Assembly: GCA_910583845.1 (NCBI GenBank)
Contig: CAJUAB010000017.1
Location: forward strand, 40,158 to 104,157
Source: an uncultured Acetatifactor sp.
GTDB lineage: Bacteria > Bacillota > Clostridia > Lachnospirales > Lachnospiraceae
Length of the DNA: 64,000 nt
Direction of reading: 5' to 3'
Positions 31,918 through 41,906 of the stretch are shown in pieces. The notes under the pieces were generated by a model. It searched no databases. It saw only the letters and a list, made by a program, of their open reading frames with translations, and had not been told where the DNA came from. Numbering within the stretch: the stretch's first letter is position 1; every line of letters starts with the position of its first letter. The position numbers and the translations under genes were made by a program.

Positions 31918-34365
31918 TTATCGAAAATCCGCCGCCGTAAATGTGACGCTCTCTCCTGCCGCCACCCGCAGCGGCAGAACGGACTCCCCATATCGGACGC
32001 GGGTGTCCAGTCCGCTTTCCGCCACAATCCGGCAGCTTTCCAGCATACCCTCCCGCCAGGACAGTTCCGCCTCCGCATTGCCCTGTATCCGCAGCCCCTT
32101 CACCCTGCCGCTCTTCCAGGCATCCGGCAGGGCTGGCAGCAGAACCACCCGCCTTTCGCTGCTCTGGATCAGCATCTCCGCCATGGCCGCGGCACCGCCG
32201 AAATTGCCGTCAATCTGGAAGGGCGGATGTCGGTCAAACAGATTAGGATAGGTGGACTTGCCCAGCAGCTGCTCCAGATGCGCGTAGGCAGTGTTTCCGT
32301 CCCACAGCTTCGCGTAATGATTGATGATCCAGGCCCGGCTCCAGCCCGTGTGGCCGCCTCCGTGGGCCAGCCGGTACTCCAGCGTCGCTCTGGCCGCCCG
32401 GGCCAGCTTTGGCGTATCGTCCACGGTAATCTGCTCCGACGGATGCAGGCCGTAGAGATGGGAAATATGCCTGTGGCCCGGCTCCCATTCCTGATAATCC
32501 TGCCTCCACTCCAGAATCATGCCCCGCTGGCTGACCCTGGTGGGAATCAGCCTCGTCCTGGCCTCCTCCACCTGGGCGATGAAAGCCGATAGATCGGGAA
32601 TCTGCGCCTCCTCCAGCGCGGCTGCCACCGCCCCGTCCAGAACCTCCCGCTCCGTCAGCTCCCTGTACGCCGCCAGACACTGCCCGAACAAATCCCGCAG
32701 GATCTGATTGTCCATGGTGACGCCGACGCCGTTTGCTCCCTTTTCCCCGCTGGGCAGAATATAGGTATTCTCCGGGGACACAGAGGGGCAGGTCACCAGA
32801 TAAGGTCCGTCCTCCACCAGAAAATCCAGAAAGAACAACGCCGCCTCGCACATGATGGGGAACTGCTCCTTCAGAAATTCCAGATCCCGGGTATACCGGT
32901 AGTGAGTCCACTGATGGGTACACAGCCACGCCGCCCCCATCACCCAGTAGGTGCCGGGAATCCATATATCCTGGGGCGACGTATCCCCATTGATATCAGT
33001 GTTGTGATGGCACACAAATCCCCTGCATCCATACATCTTCCGGGCCGTCCTGCGCCCGTTTGGCACCATGGACCGGATCAGGTCAAACAGCGGCATGTGG
33101 CACGGGGACAGATTGCAGTTTTCCGCCAGCCAGTAATTCATCTCCGTGTTGATGTTGACGGTGAACTTCCCGCCCCAGGGAGGCGTCATATCCTTGTTCC
33201 ACAGTCCCTGCAAGGTAGCGGGCAGTCCCCCGGGGCGGCTGCACGCGATCAGCAGGTATCGGCCATAGTCAAAATACAGAGGGGCCAGTCCCAGATCCGG
33301 GAAGCATTCTTCCGGCTTCTCCCCGTTTCCGCCCTCGCACCGGCGCGCCGCCAGTTCCACCCGCCTGTCCGTGGGCAGCTGCTCCGCCCGGTGGTCCCAC
33401 TCGATCTCCAGGCGCACCCGGCCATACAACTCCCTGTAGTCCGCCACATGAGCCGCCAGCAGGCTCTCATAGCTCTGTCCCAGGGCTGCTTCCAGCCTCT
33501 CCCGCAGTTTCCCCCGCAGAAAAGCCTGCATCCCCTGCTGCATCCGCACCTCCCGCCGCTCCCAGGAACACATGCGCCCCGCGTTCATCCAGTCCTCCGG
33601 CTCCCCCGCCGTCCTCTCAAGCCAGTCGGCCACGGCGGCTTCCTTTTCCTTCGGGCCGTAGTGCCAGCTGGTGTCCGCGCTGAAGCAGAGCAGCGCCTTG
33701 TCAGCGTTTTCCACCACGATATACTCCCCCATAAGCCGCATGCTGCCGCCCTTGACCGCGGCCCGAAGCATGGCGGCAAACTCTGAGCCCCCTCTGCCCA
33801 GATTGCCATAAAGACAGATTTCGCCCTGCTCCCCCTGCCTCACGCCGTCAAAGAAAAGCCCCCGTTCCAGATGCGCCCGGAAACTGATTTTGCCCGTTTG
33901 ATCCGCGGAAAAGCGCATCACCATACAGTCTGCCGGATGGGAGATCCAATATTCTCTCCTGTAGCGCACTTCCCCCGCGGCAAAACGGATGCTGCACAGC
34001 GCCCGCTCCAGATCCAGTTCCCGCTCATACTCTGTGGCTTCCCCGATTCCGTCAAAATCAATCCGGATATCCCCCAGCGTCTGATAGGGATGCTGGCTGT
34101 TGGGGCAGCCGGACATGGCCTGCCGCATAAGGCTCTCCGCCCTGGCAATCTCCCCTTCAAACAGAAGTTTCCGGATCTGGGGCAGCTGCTCTTTCATGTC
34201 CGGGTTATCGCGCTCCACCGGCCCGCCGTACCAGATGCTCTCCTCATTGACCTGGATCTGTTCATGTTCTCCGCCGCCGTATACCATGGCGCCCAGACGG
34301 CCGTTTCCCAGAGGCAGCGCCTCCTCCCATTCCCTTGCCGGGGCTGTGTACCACAATCTGCTCAT
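31918..34365 (-). CDS. Glycoside hydrolase family 95 (alpha-L-fucosidase-like)
   Basis: An 815-residue intracellular enzyme (no signal peptide). The GH95 opening is diagnostic (WYTAPAREWEEALPLGNGRL then GAMVYGG). The (alpha/alpha)6 barrel contains WGGKFTVNINTEMNYWLAEN with the catalytic-site asparagines, ending with HPPFQIDGNFGGAAAMAEML. Family activity is inverting alpha-1,2-L-fucosidase, with some alpha-L-galactosidases. Start MSRLWYTAP has GGAGAGGG upstream; the frame is open 32 codons earlier. It probably heads an operon with yfhO, the S51-like gene, DUF2087 and GH20, which suggests use of fucosylated, hexosamine-containing glycans. Confidence 0.92.
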   Translation of the reverse strand: MSRLWYTAPAREWEEALPLGNGRLGAMVYGGGEHEQIQVNEESIWYGGPVERDNPDMKEQLPQIRKLLFEGEIARAESLMRQAMSGCPNSQHPYQTLGDIRIDFDGIGEATEYERELDLERALCSIRFAAGEVRYRREYWISHPADCMVMRFSADQTGKISFRAHLERGLFFDGVRQGEQGEICLYGNLGRGGSEFAAMLRAAVKGGSMRLMGEYIVVENADKALLCFSADTSWHYGPKEKEAAVADWLERTAGEPEDWMNAGRMCSWERREVRMQQGMQAFLRGKLRERLEAALGQSYESLLAAHVADYRELYGRVRLEIEWDHRAEQLPTDRRVELAARRCEGGNGEKPEECFPDLGLAPLYFDYGRYLLIACSRPGGLPATLQGLWNKDMTPPWGGKFTVNINTEMNYWLAENCNLSPCHMPLFDLIRSMVPNGRRTARKMYGCRGFVCHHNTDINGDTSPQDIWIPGTYWVMGAAWLCTHQWTHYRYTRDLEFLKEQFPIMCEAALFFLDFLVEDGPYLVTCPSVSPENTYILPSGEKGANGVGVTMDNQILRDLFGQCLAAYRELTEREVLDGAVAAALEEAQIPDLSAFIAQVEEARTRLIPTRVSQRGMILEWRQDYQEWEPGHRHISHLYGLHPSEQITVDDTPKLARAARATLEYRLAHGGGHTGWSRAWIINHYAKLWDGNTAYAHLEQLLGKSTYPNLFDRHPPFQIDGNFGGAAAMAEMLIQSSERRVVLLPALPDAWKSGRVKGLRIQGNAEAELSWREGMLESCRIVAESGLDTRVRYGESVLPLRVAAGESVTFTAADFR

Positions 34366-34758
34366 GCCTTTCCCTCTCCTTTTACGTTCTGTCTCCGCGC
34401 TCCCGGGCCAGAACATTTTGTCTATTGTACCATTTTTTGTCTCTCTTGAAAATGTGTTCATAAAAATTTAAGGTTTTTCATACAGTGTTGGGAGCAGTAT
34501 TTTCCAGGGCGCGTCGGAAAATACTTTCTGCCGGGTGTGCGTCACAATTTGCGGGAGACTTGAGCCGGATGATGCCGCATAACGGGCTATTTAACCCGAA
34601 TTTGGCGCAAATATCACGCAAATCTGGGATGCGGTTTACCGCTGCAGATGGCAGGAAAGATTTGTGTAACCTGCATTTGGCACCACCATCACGCAAACAG
34701 GCGCGCAGACGGCAGGAATGATTTTTCAAACAGGCTGTAAGGGAGGCAGAACAGAAAA
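34366..34758. other. Intergenic region with partial family A elements (393 bases)
   Basis: Between divergent GH95 and amidotransferase genes. The left part is AT-rich and should hold the GH95 promoter. From about 34617 to 34732 lie two partial copies of the palindromic family A element (GCAGATGGCAGGAAAGATTT and GCAGACGGCAGGAATGATTT). No gene is supported. Confidence 0.6.
34617..34732. repeat. Palindromic intergenic element, family A, partial copies
   Basis: Two degenerate halves of the element seen complete at 51737-51826, about 75 bases apart, suggesting nested insertion or decay. Confidence 0.6.
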
Positions 34759-35397
34759 ATGAAAGTGGGAATTGTGGGAAGGAAAAAAGATACAGGAAAT
34801 TACGAGGCTTTTCTGGACCGGCACCAGGTACCTCATCTGACCTGTCTGTCCATCAGCGATCTGTCCGCCTGCCAGGGCCTGGTCTTTCCCGGCGGCGGCG
34901 ATATCACCCCCGCTTTTTTCGGAGAACGGGACCGGGGTTCCCGCTGTGTGGACACGGAACTGGATATTCTGCAATTGCAGGCGCTGGAATATGGCATCCA
35001 GCGCCGTATCCCCATCCTGGGCATCTGCAAGGGAATGCAGATTATCAATGTAGGGCTGGGCGGCGGCATCATCCAGGATCTGCCCACCGCCCAACGGCAC
35101 CGCTATCTGGACGGGGATCAGTATCACGAGACCAGCAACACTCCCGGCGGTTTTCTGTATCATCTGTACGGCGCGTCCATGACGGTAAACAGCGCTCATC
35201 ATCAGGGACTTGGCAAGCTGGGAAAGGGGCTGCGGGCGGTCTCCCGCTGCCCTCTGGATGAGTGTGTTGAGGGCATCTGCCATGAAAGTCTGCCGGTTAT
35301 CGGAGTGCAGTGGCATCCGGAGCGCCTGGACCCCGCCAGGACCGAAAGCAGCGGAACCGCGCTTCTCAACTTTTTTTTGCGGGAAATCCGATCCTGA
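34759..35397 (+). CDS. Class I glutamine amidotransferase, gamma-glutamyl-GABA hydrolase-like
   Basis: A 212-residue enzyme of the PuuD/peptidase C26 type. The nucleophile cysteine is in ILGICKGMQIINVGLGG and the His/Glu pair in GVQWHPE, so the Cys-His-Glu triad is complete. PFPGGGDI-like strand (VFPGGGDITPAFFGE) and NSAHHQ are family marks. It likely hydrolyses gamma-glutamyl amides such as gamma-glutamyl-GABA or related compounds. It ends two bases from the convergent Mbeg1-like gene. Confidence 0.9.
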   Translation: MKVGIVGRKKDTGNYEAFLDRHQVPHLTCLSISDLSACQGLVFPGGGDITPAFFGERDRGSRCVDTELDILQLQALEYGIQRRIPILGICKGMQIINVGLGGGIIQDLPTAQRHRYLDGDQYHETSNTPGGFLYHLYGASMTVNSAHHQGLGKLGKGLRAVSRCPLDECVEGICHESLPVIGVQWHPERLDPARTESSGTALLNFFLREIRS

Positions 35398-35398
35398 T

Positions 35399-36553
35399 TT
35401 ACCCCTTCCTCTCTTCGATCCCCGCTCTGGCCTCTCTTTTCTGAGCGCGGGCTTTAAGCTCCTGTTTCATACGCATTCCCCCAATTTCAAACAGGGCCTT
35501 CACCGTCTGCCGCAGCGCTTTCTGCGTGTCCTCGTCCATGCCCTTCATGGCCCCGAGGATTCCCGTCATGCTGCGCTTTAAATTGGCGGTGAAATCAATC
35601 AGATTGTCAGCTTCCGAGGCTGACAGGATCTGAAAAAGCGTGTCCACAAAGGTGCGCAGGCTCTGTTCATCCAGAGACAGTATCCACTCGTTCAGCGTAT
35701 CGTCCATAAAGCGCCTGGTTTCATAGATGTCAGATACAGTCACAAAATCTCCGTCCTGTACCAGCCAGGTAAAGGGATTGTGCTGGGCCAGTCCGAAGGT
35801 ACGGCTCTCCACCACCTGATAGCGGATATCTTTCTCAAACAGCATGCCTACCAGAGACGAGTGGGGCAGAATCTTGCAGGTACGCTCCTCAATCTTCCCG
35901 AAATCGCATTTTTCCAGCACTTCCGGTCTGAAACCCGGCCCGTCCATGCTGTAAATTTTCAATATCCTGTCCTGTGCCCCGGGGGCGCAGTTCATGGCGG
36001 CATAGACCGCCAGATTACCCCCCTTGGAATGCCCTCCCACATAGAACTTTCCCTGTAGTCTCTCCGTGACAACACTCAGATATTTTACGGCCAGTTCCTG
36101 TCCCGGCACCGGGGAGAGAAAGGCCATATTGAAATCCTCCTTCCATCCCACGATGGTCTCATCCGTGCCCCGATAGGCCACATACACAGTGCCGTCCTCC
36201 AGCAGAAAAGTGACCGCTGAAAACTGCGTCTCAAAATCCGACTGGGTCTCAATGATATTGATATAGTAGTTCAGCTTCATATTACGGAAACGCGCGCACA
36301 CCCGCATGGCCTCAAAAAGCGCCCGGTTCTCTTTCTCATAGCGCTCGTCCCCGTAGAGCTTTTCATAGTCCGGGTGCTCCTGAATCTGCTGCAGGGACAC
36401 GGGCTTTTTATCCTCCGTCACCGGGGGCACCACCGCGTCGAATTTCAGATAGGAAAACTGGCAGAGCACCAGACTGTCCACATCGTTCATGGGCTCGTCC
36501 CTCAGACTCACATCCGCGTATTCTTTCAGATAATCAATGATTGTTCCTTTCAT
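35399..36553 (-). CDS. Mbeg1-like (DUF2974) alpha/beta hydrolase
   Basis: A 384-residue lipase-like protein. The nucleophile elbow reads VGGHSKGGNLAVYAAM (GHSKGG), typical of Mbeg1-like proteins, preceded by YVAYRGTDETIVGWKEDFNM, the family's oxyanion region. No signal peptide, so probably cytoplasmic. The last 40 residues are basic and helical (MRMKQELKARAQKREARAG). The start at 36553 follows GGGAGG; the upstream frame is uninformative. Substrate unknown. It follows the LCP gene by 174 bases on the same strand. Confidence 0.85.
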   Translation of the reverse strand: MKGTIIDYLKEYADVSLRDEPMNDVDSLVLCQFSYLKFDAVVPPVTEDKKPVSLQQIQEHPDYEKLYGDERYEKENRALFEAMRVCARFRNMKLNYYINIIETQSDFETQFSAVTFLLEDGTVYVAYRGTDETIVGWKEDFNMAFLSPVPGQELAVKYLSVVTERLQGKFYVGGHSKGGNLAVYAAMNCAPGAQDRILKIYSMDGPGFRPEVLEKCDFGKIEERTCKILPHSSLVGMLFEKDIRYQVVESRTFGLAQHNPFTWLVQDGDFVTVSDIYETRRFMDDTLNEWILSLDEQSLRTFVDTLFQILSASEADNLIDFTANLKRSMTGILGAMKGMDEDTQKALRQTVKALFEIGGMRMKQELKARAQKREARAGIEERKG

Positions 36554-36727
36554 GTTTCCTCCCTGTCCGGCAATTGCAAAGCATTCTCCGCAAGTGACTG
36601 TTCCTCCCTGCCGGAGACCGGCCATCTCCGGTTGCGTCTCCGTGCCGCCTTCGTCTTTGTTTTTCATGCTTTCGGGCCCCTGCGGCCGGACAATGCGTAT
36701 CCCGCCGTTTCCGGCACGGGGCATCCG

Positions 36728-38749
36728 TCAGTCTTCTCCGTAAATCTGGGTGCGGATAAATTCTCTGTTTTTCTCAAAATCCACCTGCAGCACCGCCATC
36801 TTGCGGATCGTCGCGCTCTGGTAGCTGCCCGCTATGGGAATGCTGGCCTGCACCAGCTCATAAGTCAGCAGCTTGGGGGCATCCAGACTCAGCGTATAGC
36901 ACTCTGATCTGCTGATGTTGGTGGTCAGGTTCGGCAGGATTCCGTCTATCAGATCATCCAGATTGGTAAGCATCGAGGCGGGCAGCTGGTGGAACACCGC
37001 CTCCAGTATCTTGCGCTGCCGCTCCGTCCGGCCAAAATCACTGCCGATATAGCGGTTGCGGCTGTAAGCCAGGGCCTGGGGACCGTTCAGATGCAGCAAA
37101 CCGCTGGCGTCTGTGGGCAGATAATCCGTGTCGATGGGACGGTTCTCCAACAGATTATACTCATTGAGATAGGCATTTACCAGCTGCACCTCTTCGTTGG
37201 TCAGTTCCAGTTCCACGCCGCCCACCGCGTCAATGAGATTGGCGAAGGCCTGAAAATTCACCTGTACATAGCGGTTTACCTCAATGTCCAGATTCTGTTT
37301 TATCGTCTCCAGCAGCAGTTCCGGCCCGCCGAAGGCATAAGCGGCATTGAGCCGGTTACTCTCATGCCCCGGAATCTCCACATAGATATCCCGCAGCAGA
37401 GAGGTCAGATAGATCGTCTTGGTCCGGTTGCTGATGGACACCAGGATCATGGCGTCGGAACGTCCGTCCCCGCCCCCCGCGCGGGAATCATTGCCGATCA
37501 GCAGAATGTTGGTGACTCCTTCCTCCTTCATGGGCTGGTCGGTGAGAATCTCCGTGGGGGTGTACTCCACCTTGTCATACAGATGGGAGATGGTCACATA
37601 CCAAAGGGCTGTCACCGCCAGCAACAGAACCAGCACCGCCGTCAGAAAACGCCGCAACCCCCTGTGTCTTTTCTTCCTGGCGGGCTGCCCGCCGCTTCCC
37701 TGTGGGGGAGAAGCCGGATTCCTGCCCCCCTCCCTGTATTGCGGGAATTGTCCTTTTCCGCCGCCCTGGTACTGCCGGAACTGCCTTTGTCCGCTTTCTT
37801 CACGCTGTAGGGACTGCCTTTGTCCGCTTTCTTCACGCTGGGAAGACTGTCTTTTCACACTCCCTTTATGCTGGAAGGATTGCCTTTTCCTGCTTTCTTC
37901 ACGCTGGAAGGACTGTCTTTTCCCGCCTCCCTGACGCTGCGCAGACTTTTGCCGGCCACCGTTATCCCGTCTGTGGGTTCCCCTCTTCTCTCCTGCCGGG
38001 CGCTGCGCGGACTTTTCCCGGCCACCTTCACGGCGCCGCGCAGACTTTCCCCGGCTGCCTCCCGGGCGCTGCTTCGCTCCTGAATGATTTGCATGTTGTC
38101 TCATCATGGCTGCCTCCGCCGACTCCTCCGCTTCATACTCTTCATATTCATTATACTCGCTGTTCCTGACATCATCACCATACTGCTCATATTCATCCCA
38201 GGCATCCGAACCATCCCCATCATCGTATACGCCATAAGCGCCCTGGCCCTGGCACGGCCTTCGCTCACCGTCGGCATCATATGTGCCGCTGTCGCCGCAC
38301 CCGCCATAAGCGCCATCCTCCTGACGCTTCCTCTGCTCATGATAATCCCCTTGTCCTCCCGACCCGGCATAGCCATTTGATTCCTCAGATTCCCTGTACC
38401 CCTCCGGCCCTCCATAGCTATTTGATTCCTCAGATTCCCTGTATCCTTCCAGTCCGGCATAGCCTTTTGATTCCTCAGATTCCCTATATCCCTCCGGCCC
38501 TCCATAGCCATTTGATTCCTCAGATTCCCTGTATCCTTCCGATCCGGCATAGCCTTTTGATTCCTCAGATTCCCCGTACCCCTCCGGTCCGGCGTAGCCT
38601 TTTGATTCCTCAGATTCCCTGTATCCTTCCGGTCCGGCATCTCCTCTGGCCCCATGCTCCTCATAGACCTCTTTCTCCAGAAACGCCTCCAACCCTCTGT
38701 GAATCCGCTCCATCTCCGAAAGATTCCCTCTGTTATTTTCCTTATCCAT
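36728..38749 (-). CDS. LytR-CpsA-Psr (LCP) family protein with repeat-rich cytoplasmic region
   Basis: LCP enzymes attach teichoic acids or other glycopolymers to peptidoglycan. The LCP domain is at about residues 400-640 of 673, with LTSLLRDIYVEIPGHESNRL, the arginine cluster in ALAYSRNRYIGSDFGRTERQ and DxxR contacts for the polyprenyl phosphate. One membrane segment precedes it (RRFLTAVLVLLLAVTALWYV), giving an inside-out topology. The ~360-residue cytoplasmic part is abnormal: six copies of a 15-residue acidic unit (EGYRESEESKGYAGP), then a region of basic Gln/Arg/Ser repeats (REESGQRQS). Start MDKENNR has GGAGAGG upstream. Confidence 0.92.
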   Translation of the reverse strand: MDKENNRGNLSEMERIHRGLEAFLEKEVYEEHGARGDAGPEGYRESEESKGYAGPEGYGESEESKGYAGSEGYRESEESNGYGGPEGYRESEESKGYAGLEGYRESEESNSYGGPEGYRESEESNGYAGSGGQGDYHEQRKRQEDGAYGGCGDSGTYDADGERRPCQGQGAYGVYDDGDGSDAWDEYEQYGDDVRNSEYNEYEEYEAEESAEAAMMRQHANHSGAKQRPGGSRGKSARRREGGREKSAQRPAGEKRGTHRRDNGGRQKSAQRQGGGKRQSFQREESRKRQSFQHKGSVKRQSSQREESGQRQSLQREESGQRQFRQYQGGGKGQFPQYREGGRNPASPPQGSGGQPARKKRHRGLRRFLTAVLVLLLAVTALWYVTISHLYDKVEYTPTEILTDQPMKEEGVTNILLIGNDSRAGGGDGRSDAMILVSISNRTKTIYLTSLLRDIYVEIPGHESNRLNAAYAFGGPELLLETIKQNLDIEVNRYVQVNFQAFANLIDAVGGVELELTNEEVQLVNAYLNEYNLLENRPIDTDYLPTDASGLLHLNGPQALAYSRNRYIGSDFGRTERQRKILEAVFHQLPASMLTNLDDLIDGILPNLTTNISRSECYTLSLDAPKLLTYELVQASIPIAGSYQSATIRKMAVLQVDFEKNREFIRTQIYGED
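37735..37960. repeat. 33-bp-type basic tandem repeats in the LCP gene
   Basis: Roughly six degenerate copies encoding an 11-residue unit like QREESGKRQSF. They follow the acidic repeat block and precede the membrane segment. Confidence 0.7.
38360..38629. repeat. 45-bp acidic tandem repeat in the LCP gene
   Basis: Six head-to-tail copies of a 45-base unit (core GATTCCTCAGATTCCCTGTA on the plus strand) encoding EGYRESEESKGYAGP and variants. Copies differ mainly at two or three positions, indicating recent expansion. Confidence 0.9.
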
Positions 38750-39127
38750 ATTTTCCTCTCCCCGCCTGACCGGAATCCGGCGACTGCCAGTCTCCCGCCG
38801 CTTCCTCGCTGAGAGCCGTTCCCTGATCACACTGCGGCCCGCGCGAAATACCTTCGCCCGAACCGTGAACGGTTTCCTCCGCATACGGTAAATGGTCAAA
38901 ATATAATAACCGGGTTTGATTTCCCGATTATTATATTGCCCTTTTACACGTATGGCAAGACACTTTATGGAGAATTAATCAATTCTTTATTTTTGCCGAA
39001 TAAACAGGAGTTATAAAAGACTTCTTTATCAAAATAAGTGCAAAAGAGCCACAGCATATCTAACCAAAAGCGGATTTATCAAGGGGACTTTCACCCAAAA
39101 GATGAAAGCCCACCGATAAATGGAAAA
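38750..39127. other. Left boundary of the AT-rich island
   Basis: Composition falls sharply from GC-rich to AT-rich around 38.9-39.0 kb. No gene, integrase or tRNA attachment site is visible; the LCP promoter should lie in this stretch. Confidence 0.5.
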
Positions 39128-39595
39128 TTAAAACAGATGCCAAATCAAAATATTCTCTGTCCCCGTACTTTTAAGGTTATTGAGCAGGACATTCCAGGCA
39201 ATTCGCCCAGCATCCCCATAATCAATCTGGAAAAATTCATTGTTAAACTGTAAAAGTCCATTATAGTCAACCGTTCCTTCCATGGATAATATCTGCTCTT
39301 TTTCATGAAACACAATTATGTCAAAATCACCAGTTGTATTTCTCCATTTTTCTCCGAGTTCCTCCATCCCGCATCGGACATCCACACTGTAGGCTATTTT
39401 AAGATATTGAAACAATGCAACAAACACTTCGCCAGAACATTTGTCGTTCTCTAATGTTGCTGCAGAAATTTCCAATTCACTGTAGATTTCTTTTATCAAG
39501 CCTTCTATTTGGGAAGCGTTTCTATTTTTTATCGAGTCTACCAGTTCACTGTAATTGTTTTTTGAGCATATCCCAAAAACACCTATCATGGACAT
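39128..39595 (-). CDS. Uncharacterised 155-residue protein, island gene
   Basis: I do not recognise the family. The protein is soluble and acidic, has no signal peptide and ends in an aromatic tail (ILIWHLF). AGGAGG lies 8 bases before the ATG, supporting a real gene. Its small size, acidity and position in an island resemble immunity proteins of polymorphic-toxin systems, but no motif proves that. Codon use is AT-rich, unlike the LCP gene next door. Confidence 0.6.
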   Translation of the reverse strand: MSMIGVFGICSKNNYSELVDSIKNRNASQIEGLIKEIYSELEISAATLENDKCSGEVFVALFQYLKIAYSVDVRCGMEELGEKWRNTTGDFDIIVFHEKEQILSMEGTVDYNGLLQFNNEFFQIDYGDAGRIAWNVLLNNLKSTGTENILIWHLF

Positions 39596-39994
39596 TGGTT
39601 GTTCCTCCTGCTGTAATGCAAAGCATTGTTATATCGACAATTCCGATTTGTCTAATCAACCTACCCGAAGTATAGCACAAAGCCGGCCAGCGCTCAACCC
39701 TATTGTAGGGCTTTCACCAAAGTTGCAAACAGTGCATTTGTTCCCAAAACCTTTGAACAGCGTTTCACGCTGGCTGCAATTCTGACGAGCCTATGAAAAT
39801 CCCTGCAAGACCATTCTCCGTTTTTTACCGTGGGCGATTGATTTTACCTGTTACTTCGACTATAATTGATTCAAGACTTCCTCGCAGAGTATTCAATAAT
39901 GATTGCAATCACTCAAATAGTTCCAATGAATACAGGGAATCCGAAAAGCAGAGGAACTTACGGCTAAGCGATAAAATTTTGGAGGATTGTTCCA
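39596..39994. other. Intergenic region before the restriction-modification genes (399 bases)
   Basis: Divergent gap with no supported gene. It holds the promoter of the methylase gene (39838-39866) and its ribosome site GGAGG. Confidence 0.6.
39838..39866 (+). promoter_or_regulatory. Promoter of the BcgI-like genes
   Basis: TTGATT at 39838-39843, 17-base spacer and perfect TATAAT at 39861-39866, about 130 bases before the ATG. Confidence 0.65.
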
Positions 39995-41906
39995 ATGGCT
40001 AAGAAAGAAGTTAAAACTGATTTGTAGGTTCATGAGTTGCTTAAACAAGCTGGCATTGTCCTTGATGCCCAAGGAAGTTCTATTAAAGAAATTGATGAGG
40101 CATTGAAAACGGCTTCAAAGCGTGGCACTGGTAATGTCGGCTTTCCTGAATACATTGGCGTAGTGAAGGATTACCTTATTGTGATAGAGGACAAGGCCGA
40201 CCTGTCAAAACACATAAAGCGTGATGAAAGCGGAAACATCAGCGTAGCCACAAGTGCTGTTACTGACTATGCTGTGAATGGTGCTTTTTTCTATGGCAGG
40301 CATTTGACCAAAACGACCTCTTACAAGAAAATCATCGTGTTTGGCGTATCAGGGGATGAGAAAAAACACAAAATCACGCCGGTTTATCTGGACGAAACAG
40401 AATTTTATAGAGAACTTCCCGAAGTCGAATCCTTTATCTCTTTTAGCGAGGATAATATTGACGAGTATTATGTCCGGGAAATTCTAAAGGAAGATACCGA
40501 CACTGAAAAAGAAACGGCTGAAATTATTAGGGATGCAAGCATATTGCATGAGGATTTAAGAAACTATGGGAACCTGCTTGATACAGAAAAGCCACTCATT
40601 GTTTCCGGCATCCTTCTTGCGCTCCGCGAGAGTGAGTATAAGAATTTCTCCGTTGATGATCTTACCGGCGATACGGTAAAAACTGACGGACAGAAAAATA
40701 TACGATGCCATCCACGCAAATCTGAAACGGGCGAACGTTGCGCCGGAGGTCAAAAAAGATAAGATACTAAGCCAATTCGCTTTTATCAGGGACACTGTAA
40801 AGCTGAATGAAATTGACCCGAAGTTGAACAAAACACCGCTGAGATACTTTACAGAATATCTGTATAGAAAAATATACAAGTCTATCCGATACAGCAGCAG
40901 CGCCGAGGATTACATAGGAAGATTTTACGGTGAGTTTATGAGTTACTCCGGTGGTGATGGTCAAACGCTGGGAATCATTCTCACGCCAAAACATATTACC
41001 CAACTTTTCTGTGATTTGGCTGATCTGCAACCAGCAGATATTGTTTTCGACCCTTGCTGCGGCACAGCGGGTTTCCTAATTGCCGCTATGCACAATATGC
41101 TATCAAAAACGGACAACGCCGCACAGAAGAAAAGCATCCGGCAAAAGCAACTGCATGGCATTGAAATTAGACCAAATATGTTCACGATTGCGACCACCAA
41201 TATGATTTTACGTGGGGACGGAAAGAGCAATTTGCTCAATGATGACTTTTTCAAATTGGATGCCGGCAAGCTGCAATTAAAGCAGGCTACTGTTGGCATG
41301 ATGAACCCGCCCTATTCGCAAGGCTCCAAACAAAACCCAGATTTGTATGAAATGTCTTTTGTAGAGCATCTTCTTGATTCGCTTGTCATTGGTGCGCGAT
41401 GTTTAGTCATTGTTCCCCAATCCTCTATGACGGGAAAAAGCAAAGAGGAACAGGCTTTGAAGGAAAACATATTGAAGCATCATACTCTTGAGGGTGTTAT
41501 CTCTTTGAGCAAAGACACTTTCTATGGCGTGGGTACGATTCCCTGCATTGCTGTATTTACGGCGGGAGAACCACATCCGGCGGAAAAAATATGTAAATTT
41601 GTCAACTTTGAAAATGACGGATACAAAGTTGCCGCCCATGTCGGCCTTGTGGAAACGGAGTCGGCAAAGGACAAGAAGCAGCATTTGCTGGATGTCTGGT
41701 TCAACCGGATTGAATCGGAAACAAGGTTCTGCGTGAAAACTACTATTGAGGCAACGGACGAGTGGCTGTACAGTTTTTATTATTTCAATGACGAGATTCC
41801 ATCAGAGGAAGATTTTATCAAAACCATCGGAGACTACCTCACTTTTGAGTTTTCTATGGTGATGCAAGGACGGGAGTATTTATTTAAGGAGGATGACCAT
41901 GCTTAA
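39995..41906 (+). pseudogene. BcgI-like restriction-methylase A subunit, broken by a stop and a frameshift
   Basis: Reassembled, the gene encodes about 636 residues, the size of BcgI-type RM subunits. An N-terminal nuclease-like region has the PD-(D/E)xK-style VIEDKADLSK; the N6-adenine methylase domain has motif I FDPCCGTAGFL and motif IV NPPYSQ. Lesion one: codon 11 is TAG (40025-40027), between TDL and VHELLKQAG, where relatives have Trp. Lesion two: an extra A in the A5 run at about 40694-40698 shifts the frame (QKIYDAIHANL becomes QKNIRCHPR). Sequence on both sides is otherwise well kept, so decay is recent. In healthy form it would methylate and cut DNA together with the S subunit that follows. 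Confidence 0.85.
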
